Of a stretch of 64,000 bases of DNA, positions 42,788 to 51,009 are shown piece by piece. The position numbers and the translations under genes were made by a program. Below the pieces are notes generated by a model. That model made no database searches, was not told where the DNA came from, and saw only the letters and a list, made by a program, of their open reading frames with translations. Numbering within the stretch: position 1 is the first letter of the stretch; each line of letters starts with the position of its first letter. The stretch is taken from contig JAQWTI010000012.1 in NCBI GenBank assembly GCA_029242745.1, positions 94,824 to 158,823 on the forward strand, given 5' to 3'. This DNA is from Acidimicrobiales bacterium. Its GTDB lineage: Bacteria; Actinomycetota; Acidimicrobiia; Acidimicrobiales; MedAcidi-G1.

Positions 42788-44107
42788 CTAGAGGTACGGG
42801 AGATAGGTCTGCTCTTCCCATTCCGTGAATCGGCCGATTGTCTCGTTCCAACTTCCGTTTGCAGCGAGGTACTTGCCCCACTCGGCATCTTTGATAGCGA
42901 GGTACTGGTCGACCATTTCTGAGCCAATCGCCTCCGTGAACTTCTTGTCGATTCGGAGAGCTTCGATCGCCGCACCGAGGTGTTCGGGAGTGTGCTCTTC
43001 GGTAGAGGCAGTTTCGAGCGCATCTCCAGTTTCAGGATCGGGACACGGGAGGCTGGCCTCTACTCCGAGACGCGATGCTGTTAGCACGGCGGCGATCGCT
43101 GAGTAGCTGCTTGCCGCTCCGTCAGGCATTCGATTCTCGAGGCGGGTCGAAGCGTCGCGTTCCGGGTTCACGCGAACTGTGGCACATCTATGGTCATGCC
43201 CCCAGTTTTTCCAATAGCCAGAGATTTGACCAGGGAGCAGGCGCTTGTAGGAATTTGCCGTAGGTGCGCACAGCGCTGCCATAGCGGGCATGTGGTGGAG
43301 TTGTCCAGCAATGCAGAACTTAGCCAGTGCCGAGAGCCCGTCGGGAGTCGATGAATCGAGCATGGCGTTGTTCCCGGAGTCGTCCTCCAGACTCAAGTTG
43401 ACGTGGAGTCCGTTACCGCCGTAATCCGGGATCGGGCGCGGCAAGAAGGTCAGGAGATGCCCTTTCTGAGAGGCGAGCTCCATCGCCATCGTCTTGAAGA
43501 GGAACACCTCGTCTGCGCATTGCATCGCATCATCAAACTCGAGGGTCATCTCGAACTGACCCATGTCGAACTCGCCGTTGATTGATTCGACCCGGAAGCC
43601 AAGCCGGTCAGCGGTTTCATCGATGGCCTGCACGATGCCTTTCGGGTCGGTGCGGACACCCGTGCCGTATACGAATGAGCCAGGCGCGTCGTAGGGGCGC
43701 CACCGTCCATTGGCATCAGGTTCCATTAGGTAGGCCTCAAGTTCAATTCCTACCTTCGGTTTGAGACGCATGGATTCCCACGCACCAACGGCGTTGCGAA
43801 GCACTGTTCTTGGAGCCAGAGGCACGGGTTCTCCATTACGCTCCAGATCTCCTATTACGACACCAACACCGTCCTCCCAGCTTGGCCTTATGTCCGACAT
43901 GTTGAAATGACATTCCATGTCCGGCATCCCCTCGAGGAATCCAGTTCCGGGCACGGGACCCATGTCTCGGTCGTACTCGAGAGAGAAGACGGAAAGGCAA
44001 TGGCGGGTTCCTCGATCAGCAAGGCGGTAAGGCAGGTACTTGCCGCGAGCCAGATTCAGGTGGTCGGGCCATAAGACACGGACTCTTCGGTACTCATCTG
44101 TTCCCAT
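42788..44107 (-). CDS. Glutamine-synthetase-like gamma-glutamylamide synthetase
   Basis: A 439-residue protein with the complete glutamine synthetase catalytic fold: metal-binding IELEAYLM, GEFDMGQFEMTLEFDDAMQCADEVFLFK, the GNGLHVNLSLED loop, and NPERDASTRLENRMPDGAASSY with the substrate Arg and Glu residues. It lacks the features of nitrogen-assimilating GlnA (no adenylylation-site Tyr region, shorter), and looks like the PuuA/IpuC/TdnQ-type ligases that join glutamate to an amine using ATP. AGAGG precedes the ATG by eight bases. It is divergent from a MarR regulator. Amines made by the neighbouring decarboxylase are candidate acceptors. Confidence 0.87.
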   Translation of the reverse strand: MGTDEYRRVRVLWPDHLNLARGKYLPYRLADRGTRHCLSVFSLEYDRDMGPVPGTGFLEGMPDMECHFNMSDIRPSWEDGVGVVIGDLERNGEPVPLAPRTVLRNAVGAWESMRLKPKVGIELEAYLMEPDANGRWRPYDAPGSFVYGTGVRTDPKGIVQAIDETADRLGFRVESINGEFDMGQFEMTLEFDDAMQCADEVFLFKTMAMELASQKGHLLTFLPRPIPDYGGNGLHVNLSLEDDSGNNAMLDSSTPDGLSALAKFCIAGQLHHMPAMAALCAPTANSYKRLLPGQISGYWKNWGHDHRCATVRVNPERDASTRLENRMPDGAASSYSAIAAVLTASRLGVEASLPCPDPETGDALETASTEEHTPEHLGAAIEALRIDKKFTEAIGSEMVDQYLAIKDAEWGKYLAANGSWNETIGRFTEWEEQTYLPYL

Positions 44108-44223
44108 TGGTCGGCCTCTTTCGTGCTGTCGTTAGATTGTCGTTCGTACGATTATTGCCAGTCAGCTCTTCTTCAGGCAATCCGTTGGGTAGATCGTTCG
44201 GCACCAAATAGTAGTGTCTCCGT

Positions 44224-44745
44224 ATGCCCCGAGCCTTTGCCGCAGGTGATGAGGAACTAGTCGAAGCAGAACGTTTAATTCGTGACCGGATGGAGAAACT
44301 CGATCTCGACCTGTTATCGCTGGCGGCTGTCTCCAATGTATTTCGTGCCGCCACAGCGGTTCGGAACCACATGGAACGCCGTGTACTCCACCGCCACCAA
44401 CTTTCGTGGAGCGCATTCGTTGTTCTTTTCGTGGTTCGGATCTGGGGATCCCAGGAATCCCACTCTCTGGCAATTGAGGCCGGGATTTCTGGTGGCACGC
44501 TTACCGGCGTGCTCAATACTCTCGAACGAAAAGGCTTAGCTGAGCGGAGAGCCGTCCCCGGGGATCGGCGTCGTGTTGAAGTAGCGCTAACCGCTGCCGG
44601 AACTCAAGTGGTTGACGAGGTCATGCCTGCTTTCAATCGCGAGGAGGCGCTAGTTACTGCAGATCTTTCCGATGACGAGATGGCAACTTTGGCCCGGCTT
44701 CTCCGCAAGGTCCTGCAGACCACTGAGGACCTTGATAACCGGTGA
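44224..44745 (+). CDS. MarR-family transcriptional regulator
   Basis: A 173-residue MarR regulator. The winged helix includes HSLAIEAGISGGTLTGVLNTLERKG with the wing VPGDRRRVEVALTAAG (about residues 80-125), flanked by dimerisation helices. The gap to the divergent GS-like gene is 116 bp and includes a short palindrome TCGTACGA at 44144-44151 that might be part of an operator. Its stop overlaps the start of the PLP decarboxylase (GTGA). MarR proteins often respond to aromatic acids or amines, which would suit this region. Confidence 0.9.
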   Translation: MPRAFAAGDEELVEAERLIRDRMEKLDLDLLSLAAVSNVFRAATAVRNHMERRVLHRHQLSWSAFVVLFVVRIWGSQESHSLAIEAGISGGTLTGVLNTLERKGLAERRAVPGDRRRVEVALTAAGTQVVDEVMPAFNREEALVTADLSDDEMATLARLLRKVLQTTEDLDNR

Positions 44746-46121
44746 CCAGTAACCGATTTTGGAATCATGATGAAGACTTGCTTCGGTCAGTTACGGACTG
44801 GAGTCTGCTTCGTTTAGTTGAGGGTAGGGACCCTCGGTCCGGAGCGCTCCCGGCGGAAGACCTGGCCAATGCTCTAGGTGAAACGGTTGTGCCAGATGGG
44901 ATTGGTGGTTCCGAAGCGCTACGGCTGTTCACCGAGGTGATCGTCCCAGCCACCAGAGCACAAGACAACCCCATGAACTTGGCCTTCGTGCCCGCTGCGC
45001 CAACTGAGGCAGCTCTCGTCTTCGACTTGGCGGTAAGTGCGGCTGAGATCTTCGCGGGCACCTGGGAAGCTGGAGCTGGAGCCATCGCGGCAGAAAATCA
45101 AGCACTGAGGTGGTTGGCGGCGTTGGCTCGGTGGCCTGCGACGGCTGGAGGCTGTTTCGTGGCTGGGGCAACCATGGGAAATTTGAGCGCGCTTGTGGCT
45201 GGCCGCGAACGGGCTCGATCTCGCCTAGATGCGGTCCCGCCGCGTTGGCGCTTCGCAGCTACAGCCGACGCCCACAGTTCGGTTCGAGCTGCAGCAACGG
45301 TCATGGATTGTGAAGTACTGAACGTACCTAGCGACGAACGGGGCCGAATGACTGGTCACGCACTAACAGAAGCGCTAGAGGAAGTCAGTGATGATCCATT
45401 GGCCGCGGGGGTGTTTGCCGTAGTGGTCTCGTTTGGAACTACCAATGCTGGGGTGGTAGATGATCTGGCCGGTGTAGCAGAGGTATGCCAATCTCACGGC
45501 CTATGGATGCACGTGGACGGCGCCTACGGTGCTGCTGCGTTGGTGGCTCCTTCTGTGGCTCCGCTGTTTGTTGGAATGGAGTGCGCCGATTCGTTCGTTG
45601 TTGACCCCCACAAGTGGCTGTTTGCTCCTTTCGACTGCTGTGCGCTGGTATACCGCGAACCAGAGCACGGAGCAGCCGCACATTCTCAGTTCGCTACCTA
45701 CCTAGACGGGGTTGATCGCGATGTTTGGAACCCTGCTGACTTCGCGGTACATCTAACCCGACGAGCTCGGGGTCTGCCGTTCTGGTTCTCTCTGGCCACC
45801 TATGGGACGGATCGGTACCGCGATGCCGTAGAGAAGGTGTTGTCAACGACGCGAGCCGTGGCTGAGGAAATCCAGACACGTTCCCACCTTCGGCTAGTGA
45901 TGGAACCCGATCTTTCGATTGTGCTGTTTGAGCGTGTGGGTTGGGACATGGTCGACTATGAGGCATGGTCGTTGCGTAACGCAAAGGCCGGGACCGTACT
46001 GTGTGTGCCCACCCGCTGGCGGGATCAGCCCGTACTTCGCTTCTGCTTCATCAACCCGGAGACCGATGTCGCTGAAGTGGCCGCTGTGCTTGACGGCCTT
46101 GCTGGCAGCCCACGAGGTTGA
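44742..46121 (+). CDS. Pyridoxal-dependent group II amino-acid decarboxylase (aromatic-L-amino-acid decarboxylase-like)
   Basis: A 459-residue fold-type I decarboxylase. Cofactor contacts: GGCFVAGATMGNLSALVAGR (about 135-154), HVDGAYGAAALV with the Asp, and the Schiff-base Lys in FVVDPHKWLFAPFDCC (about 290-303). This family decarboxylates DOPA, tyrosine, tryptophan, histidine or glutamate to the amine. The GTG start overlaps the MarR stop (GTGA). A decarboxylase next to a gamma-glutamylamide ligase and an extradiol dioxygenase suggests an aromatic amine such as tyramine or dopamine as intermediate; the specificity itself is not readable. Confidence 0.85.
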   Translation: MTSNRFWNHDEDLLRSVTDWSLLRLVEGRDPRSGALPAEDLANALGETVVPDGIGGSEALRLFTEVIVPATRAQDNPMNLAFVPAAPTEAALVFDLAVSAAEIFAGTWEAGAGAIAAENQALRWLAALARWPATAGGCFVAGATMGNLSALVAGRERARSRLDAVPPRWRFAATADAHSSVRAAATVMDCEVLNVPSDERGRMTGHALTEALEEVSDDPLAAGVFAVVVSFGTTNAGVVDDLAGVAEVCQSHGLWMHVDGAYGAAALVAPSVAPLFVGMECADSFVVDPHKWLFAPFDCCALVYREPEHGAAAHSQFATYLDGVDRDVWNPADFAVHLTRRARGLPFWFSLATYGTDRYRDAVEKVLSTTRAVAEEIQTRSHLRLVMEPDLSIVLFERVGWDMVDYEAWSLRNAKAGTVLCVPTRWRDQPVLRFCFINPETDVAEVAAVLDGLAGSPRG

Positions 46122-46122
46122 T

Positions 46123-46140
46123 TCATTTGGATCCAAATGA
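46123..46140. promoter_or_regulatory. Perfect 18-bp palindrome, probable operator of the ring-cleavage genes
   Basis: TCATTTGGATCCAAATGA is its own reverse complement. It begins two bases after the stop codon of the decarboxylase and lies 55 bp before the dioxygenase start, as expected for an operator at an internal promoter. Close variants are at 32780-32797 and 26737-26755. Confidence 0.6.
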
Positions 46141-46194
46141 TTAAGGTTCTCATGATGCACGACTTAACTGCACCCAAAATGCGGGGTCTAAACG

Positions 46195-47085
46195 ATGGGT
46201 GAGATCGTCGGAGCGGCGGTTGTCTCGCACGTTCCCCCGATTGTCATGCCGGAAGATCTCCGAAGACAGCTCAATGAAGGCAAGGATTTTTCGTTGGTAG
46301 CGGGACTCCACCGATTAAGAGCTGAGTGCTTGGATCGTTTGGCGCCAGACACCATTGTCGTATTTGATACGCACTGGTTTACGACCGTGGAGCACGTAAT
46401 CACTTCCCACGAGCGGCGCACAGGCAAATTTACGTCTGACGAACTACCGCGCGGGATGTCCCAAGTCCCCTACGACATGCCAGGTGATCCTGATCTGGCT
46501 CGTTCGATTGAGTCCCTGGCTTCTGGCCGCAGTGACACATGGGTCCTAGCTAGTGACGACCCTTACCTCCCGACCCACTATCCGACCATCAATCTTCTTG
46601 AGTTCCTCCAACGTGACGAAAAGTGGATCTCTACAGGGGTATGTCAAACAGCAACTCCAGAAGATTTCCTTCTATACGGCACTCTTATAGCTCAGGCCAT
46701 CGAAGAGTCCGATCGGCGTGTCGTTTTGCTCGCTTCTGGGGGGCTAAGCCACCGCTTCTGGCCACTGAGAGAGTTCGCTGATCATGAATCTGCTTCTCTA
46801 GAAAATATCCGTACTCCAGAAGCCCGTGAGGCTGATCAGAAGGTGATCCGATGGTGGGAGAACGGCGACCATCGTCAAGTGATCGAATTTCAGTCTGAAT
46901 ACAAGGGGCATGCGCCTGAGGGTTTATTTGGCCATTACCTAATGATGGTTGGGGCACTGGGTGGAAGTGACTGCAGCGCGGTCGGGCGTCGCTACTCAGA
47001 CTACGAATCAGCGGCTGGAACGGGTCAAGTCCATATGTGGTTCGAGAAGCCTTCCGACGGCTGGATAGGCCAGAATCAAGAGTGA
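46195..47085 (+). CDS. Class III extradiol ring-cleavage dioxygenase, HpaD (LigB-type) family
   Basis: A 296-residue LigB-type extradiol dioxygenase. It strongly recalls E. coli-type 3,4-dihydroxyphenylacetate 2,3-dioxygenase: SHVPPIVMPE at the start (His ligand about 12), DTIVVFDTHWFTTVEHVI (second His ligand), FTSDELPRGM, and VVLLASGGLSHRFWPL with a conserved catalytic His near 187. The enzyme would open a catechol ring next to the hydroxyls using Fe(II). It is followed by FAH hydrolase, cupin and FAD hydroxylase genes on the same strand, an arrangement of hydroxylation, meta-cleavage and fission-product hydrolysis. The ring substrate is inferred only. Confidence 0.85.
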   Translation: MGEIVGAAVVSHVPPIVMPEDLRRQLNEGKDFSLVAGLHRLRAECLDRLAPDTIVVFDTHWFTTVEHVITSHERRTGKFTSDELPRGMSQVPYDMPGDPDLARSIESLASGRSDTWVLASDDPYLPTHYPTINLLEFLQRDEKWISTGVCQTATPEDFLLYGTLIAQAIEESDRRVVLLASGGLSHRFWPLREFADHESASLENIRTPEAREADQKVIRWWENGDHRQVIEFQSEYKGHAPEGLFGHYLMMVGALGGSDCSAVGRRYSDYESAAGTGQVHMWFEKPSDGWIGQNQE

Positions 47086-47122
47086 GACAGCAAACACTAA
47101 GTACTAGAGATTAAGGAAGTTT

Positions 47123-47971
47123 ATGCGGATAGCAAACGTGGAAGGCCGAGGATCACTGATTATCGACGGTCAGGTTGTCGATGTTGAGTCAGCTACAGCC
47201 GGGGCGATCACCAGCGACCCCATGGAACTCGTTGACCTTCGAAATCATCCCCAGATGGCCAAACTCAGAGCAACTGAAGAGTGCAGAGATGTTGGTGATT
47301 TCAAATTGGGTCCACCGGTGCCAAGGCCGGGGAAGGTCATTGCCATTGCTCTGAATTATCGAAGCCATGCGGAGGAGGCGAACAAGCCAATTCCGACTGA
47401 ACCACATGTGATGGTCAAGTTCTCTACCTGCATCACCGGCCCCTACGACGATGTGTTCATGCATGACCTTGAGATGGTCGACTATGAGGTGGAACTCGTT
47501 CTAGCCGTTGGGCGTCGTGGAGTCAGAATTCCTAGTTATTCGGCGTGGGAACACGTATCTGGGCTGACGATTGGTAACGATGTCAGTGATCGGAACGAGC
47601 AGTTTCGGCCTCCTATCCGTCAGTTCTCAATGGCGAAGAGTTATGACGGATTTGGGCCTATCGGTCCCATCCTTGTGACGCCAGATGAACTACAAGAACG
47701 AGATGATCTTGAAATTTCTCTAGAGGTCGATGGAGAACTGCGTCAGCATGCGAGGACCAGCGACTTCATATTTCCGGTGCCAGTTCTAATTGAGTGGCTC
47801 TCGAAATATGTCACTCTCGAGGTGGGAGATTTGATCTTCACAGGAACTACCGGTGGGGTCGGCGATTCGATGGACCCGCCAACTTATTTGCGCCATAACC
47901 AGATAGTGGAGGCTTCCATAGAGGGAATTGGTTCGATCCGGAATCGATTTATTGCAGGTGACCGCCCATGA
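47123..47971 (+). CDS. Fumarylacetoacetate hydrolase (FAH) family protein
   Basis: A 282-residue FAH-fold enzyme, a different subtype from the one at 32862. GKVIAIALNYRSHAEEANKP (about 70-89) is the typical N-terminal lid, DLEMVDYEVELVLAVGRRG holds the metal-binding Glu pair, TIGNDVSDRNEQ the Asp, and KSYDGFGPIGPILV plus GDLIFTGTTGGVG complete the core. AAGGAAG precedes the ATG. It lies 37 bp after the extradiol dioxygenase and its stop overlaps the cupin gene (ATGA), fitting hydrolysis or decarboxylation of the ring-fission product. Confidence 0.9.
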   Translation: MRIANVEGRGSLIIDGQVVDVESATAGAITSDPMELVDLRNHPQMAKLRATEECRDVGDFKLGPPVPRPGKVIAIALNYRSHAEEANKPIPTEPHVMVKFSTCITGPYDDVFMHDLEMVDYEVELVLAVGRRGVRIPSYSAWEHVSGLTIGNDVSDRNEQFRPPIRQFSMAKSYDGFGPIGPILVTPDELQERDDLEISLEVDGELRQHARTSDFIFPVPVLIEWLSKYVTLEVGDLIFTGTTGGVGDSMDPPTYLRHNQIVEASIEGIGSIRNRFIAGDRP

Positions 47972-48339
47972 TCGTCGTGACCGGTGGTAATCGAGACAGC
48001 AGTTATGGAGGCTTGTTTAGCGGACATGTTGAACTTGAGATGCTCCATGCCACTCCAGATGATCAGGAACCCGACACTGCCCTGGTTCACTTCCACTCAG
48101 GAGCGGTTACGAACTGGCATCACCACCCCGGCGGACAGTTGTTCTTCGTCGTCTCTGGAAGCGGCCGCGTAGGGACGCGCTCCGAAGGGTCGGTGGATTT
48201 AGATCCGGGCCACCTAGTTGTTGCCCCACCAGGCGAGGCGCATTGGCACGGAGCAGCAGAAGGGCATGACTGCACATTGCTCGCCGTCACCTGGGGGACG
48301 ACTTGCTGGCACGACGAAGCACCAGATTTAGCCCACTAG
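47968..48339 (+). CDS. Cupin-domain protein
   Basis: A 123-residue single cupin barrel. The first cupin motif is NWHHHPGGQLFFVVSGSGRVG (about 50-70) with a His triplet and Gln in place of the usual Glu; the second is PPGEAHWHGAAE with His near 93-95. Metal binding is therefore likely. Small cupins in aromatic pathways act as isomerases, decarboxylases or dioxygenases, or bind a ligand. It is coupled to the FAH gene by an ATGA overlap and lies five bases before the FAD hydroxylase. Confidence 0.87.
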   Translation: MIVVTGGNRDSSYGGLFSGHVELEMLHATPDDQEPDTALVHFHSGAVTNWHHHPGGQLFFVVSGSGRVGTRSEGSVDLDPGHLVVAPPGEAHWHGAAEGHDCTLLAVTWGTTCWHDEAPDLAH

Positions 48340-48343
48340 GGAC

Positions 48344-49744
48344 GTGTCTGAGGTTGCGATAATCGGTTGTGGCCCAGTTGGTGCGCTGTTGGCAAATCTC
48401 CTGGGGCTGGCTGGGATTGAAACTTCGGTCCACGAGGCGTCTCGAGACCCGTACCCACTTCCAAGGGCGTGCCACCTAGACGCAGAAATTATGAGAATTT
48501 TTCAGGGAGCGGGGCTAGCGAACCAGGTGGAGCAACTTGTCGAACCCAGCAGGGGAATGGAATTTGTAGATGCTGACGGTTCGAGACTTTTCACCTATGA
48601 GGATTTTGAGAGATCGCCGATTCTTGGTTGGTGCGAGGACTATGTGTTCCAGCAGCCACAACTGGATCGAGTTCTCCGGGAAGGACTAGACAGATTCCCC
48701 AGCGTTGAGTTGAATCTCGGGTCAGAAATCACTGACCTCGACGCCCTTGATGCGCAGTTTGTGGTTGCCTGTGATGGTGCATCAAGTGCAATCCGACGCG
48801 GTCTTAATATCGGTCTGTCAGACTGGGGTTTCGACCAGTACTGGTTGGTGGTGGATCTCATGTTTGATGAAGATCCGTGTCTCCCTCCGATCATTCAGCA
48901 GGTTTGTGATCCAAACAGACCAGTGACGTATGTGCCTTCTGCTTACGGTCATTACCGCTGGGAGTTTCGACTCTTGGAAGGTGAGAGTCATAGCGAGTTC
49001 GAGGAGCACCAGAGAGTTCGCGAGTTGCTGCGGCCTTGGATTCCTGATGATGGAGGTGAAATCGTTCGGGCTGCTGCCTACCGGTTTCATGCCGTCGTAG
49101 CTGAAAGGTGGCGAGAGGGGCGCGTTTTCCTTGCCGGCGACTCTGCTCATCAGATGCCACCGTTCATTGGCCAGGGTATGTGCTCAGGCATACGCGATGC
49201 AGCCAATCTGGCGTGGAAACTGAAATCTGTCCTTAAACATGGAGTCCCTGAAACGCTTTTAGACAGTTATGAGGTGGAGCGTCGGAGCCATGTTGAGAGG
49301 TGTATAGCCATGTCAATCGAGGCTGGTCAGATCGTCTCGGGGCAAGTTGCGAAACTTCCTGAAACTGATGTCAACGAAGTGGAGCGGTGGTCGCGTTTGC
49401 CACCGCTCACGAAAGGGGTTTTTTCGTCAGGATCAGACAACAGGATTGGGCATCAGGCCCGTCAGCCCAAGGTGCGTGCCAATGGAACTTCGCTCCTTCT
49501 GGACGACCTAGGCGGCGCTGACTGGTATCTATTGTCCCGGGTCTCGTATAAGACGGGGGGCTGGTGTCGAACAGTTCTTGTCGATGACTTAGTCGACCTT
49601 GATGGCAGTCTCGACCTTCTTCTCGCTGGGCGAGCAGCAGTGCTTATTCGACCGGATCGTTACGTCTTTGGCTCAGCAGATGAGGATTCGATCAGTGAAC
49701 TCGTCGACAGCGCGTATCAATTGATGTGGGGTGAGACTTTCTGA
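48344..49744 (+). CDS. FAD-dependent aromatic hydroxylase (MhpA/PheA-like)
   Basis: A 466-residue class A flavoprotein monooxygenase. GCGPVGALLANLLGLAG (about 8-24) is the FAD Rossmann motif, VVACDGASSAIRR the NAD(P)H/FAD DG motif, and VFLAGDSAHQMPPFIGQGMCSGIRDA the GD motif; no separate C-terminal thioredoxin-like domain is evident beyond a shortened one (residues after about 390). GTG start shortly after the cupin. Family members hydroxylate phenols ortho to the hydroxyl, creating the catechol cleaved by the extradiol dioxygenase upstream. Convergent with the P450 gene, 9 bp apart. Confidence 0.88.
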   Translation: MSEVAIIGCGPVGALLANLLGLAGIETSVHEASRDPYPLPRACHLDAEIMRIFQGAGLANQVEQLVEPSRGMEFVDADGSRLFTYEDFERSPILGWCEDYVFQQPQLDRVLREGLDRFPSVELNLGSEITDLDALDAQFVVACDGASSAIRRGLNIGLSDWGFDQYWLVVDLMFDEDPCLPPIIQQVCDPNRPVTYVPSAYGHYRWEFRLLEGESHSEFEEHQRVRELLRPWIPDDGGEIVRAAAYRFHAVVAERWREGRVFLAGDSAHQMPPFIGQGMCSGIRDAANLAWKLKSVLKHGVPETLLDSYEVERRSHVERCIAMSIEAGQIVSGQVAKLPETDVNEVERWSRLPPLTKGVFSSGSDNRIGHQARQPKVRANGTSLLLDDLGGADWYLLSRVSYKTGGWCRTVLVDDLVDLDGSLDLLLAGRAAVLIRPDRYVFGSADEDSISELVDSAYQLMWGETF

Positions 49745-49753
49745 TGAATCCCG

Positions 49754-51007
49754 CTACAACTTTTCTAGGACTAGTGGTAGGTGTTTGAGTCCGTTTATAA
49801 AGTTTGAGCGAATTCGTTCTGGCTGGGCTTCGAGTCGGATACTCCTGACTCGCCCCACCAGCTCTTCTAGAAAGACCCGTACTTCCAATCGAGCCATCCA
49901 TGCCCCCAGACAGATATGGGGACCTCCACCCCCGAATGTCACGTGTGGGTTGGGGCTTCGGCCAAGGTCAAGTGTGAACGGGTCGACAAAGGTTCGCTCG
50001 TCGTAGTTGGCTGAGATGTACCACGTAACAACCTTGTCACCAGCAGAAATTTTGACGCCCGCAAGTTGCGTATCACAGACCGCGGTCCTTCTGAAATGAA
50101 TCTGAGGACTAGCCCATCGGAGGATCTCTTCTGTTGCTGTATCGATAAGGGTGGGTTCTTCTCGTAGTCGTTCCAACTGGTCTGGGAACTCTGCCAAAGC
50201 CAAAGCCCCGTGACTCAGGCTGTGACGCGTAGTTTCGTTTCCCGCAATGACCAGCAGAAGGAAGAAGGTCTCGAACTCGCGTGATGAAAGGTCAGTTGCG
50301 TCTGCAAGGATCGAAACTACGTCAGCTTCAGGTTGCTTTTTCTTCTCTTCAGCAAGCCGTTGGGCGTATTCGAATACTTTGAGAGAACTTGGGCTCCGGA
50401 ACGGAAGTAGTCGATAGAGATCCGTATCGTCCTTGTCGTACAACAATTCTGAAAAGTCGGGGTCAGCGTGGTAGACGACCGCATCAGCCCAGTGGAACAG
50501 TTGTTCAGCATCCCGATCTGGAACACCGAGGAGCTTGCTGATCATCTGGATGGGGAATCGTCTGGCCACCGTCTCGACAAAGTCCACCGGTCCACCAGAT
50601 AGGGCCTTGTCGACATTTTGTGCAATCAGAGCACGAGCTGTGCTTTCCCATTTCTCGATGGCTCGACGGGTGAAGCTACGGGATACAAGTTTTCTAATTC
50701 TCGTGTGCTCGGGAGGGTCAGTTTCGAGCATGGTCCGGCGCGCTTCACGAGCCTCGGGATCCCTCTCTAGTTCTTCCAACTCAGTTCCTCCCACTTGTGA
50801 TGAGAAGATCCGATGGTTGCGGTGAACTTCGACAAGGTCGTCTAGACGGGTGACAGCCCAGAAACCAGAGTTCCCATTGGGTTCGTCAAACCATGCAACA
50901 GGGGCATGAGCGCGTAGTTCCGTGAATTCGAGATGAGGAATCCGCTCCGCCCAGATGTCATTATCTAATATCTGGATCTCAGGCACTGGCGCCTGCTTGT
51001 AAGACAT
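49754..51007 (-). CDS. Cytochrome P450 (CYP125/142-like)
   Basis: A 417-residue class I P450 close in style to the one at 30674. The heme loop is FGGGGPHICLGAWMAR (Cys366), the I-helix motif VIAGNETTR, ExxR in EEILRWASPQIHFRRTA, and TDPPEHTRIRKLVSRSFTRR the C-helix. The ATG is two bases after the stop of the GATase-like gene, so the two are one transcription unit. This repeats the pairing of P450 with glutaminase-type hydrolase at 39.1-41.2 kb. No own ferredoxin. Confidence 0.93.
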   Translation of the reverse strand: MSYKQAPVPEIQILDNDIWAERIPHLEFTELRAHAPVAWFDEPNGNSGFWAVTRLDDLVEVHRNHRIFSSQVGGTELEELERDPEAREARRTMLETDPPEHTRIRKLVSRSFTRRAIEKWESTARALIAQNVDKALSGGPVDFVETVARRFPIQMISKLLGVPDRDAEQLFHWADAVVYHADPDFSELLYDKDDTDLYRLLPFRSPSSLKVFEYAQRLAEEKKKQPEADVVSILADATDLSSREFETFFLLLVIAGNETTRHSLSHGALALAEFPDQLERLREEPTLIDTATEEILRWASPQIHFRRTAVCDTQLAGVKISAGDKVVTWYISANYDERTFVDPFTLDLGRSPNPHVTFGGGGPHICLGAWMARLEVRVFLEELVGRVRSIRLEAQPERIRSNFINGLKHLPLVLEKL

Positions 51008-51009
51008 AG

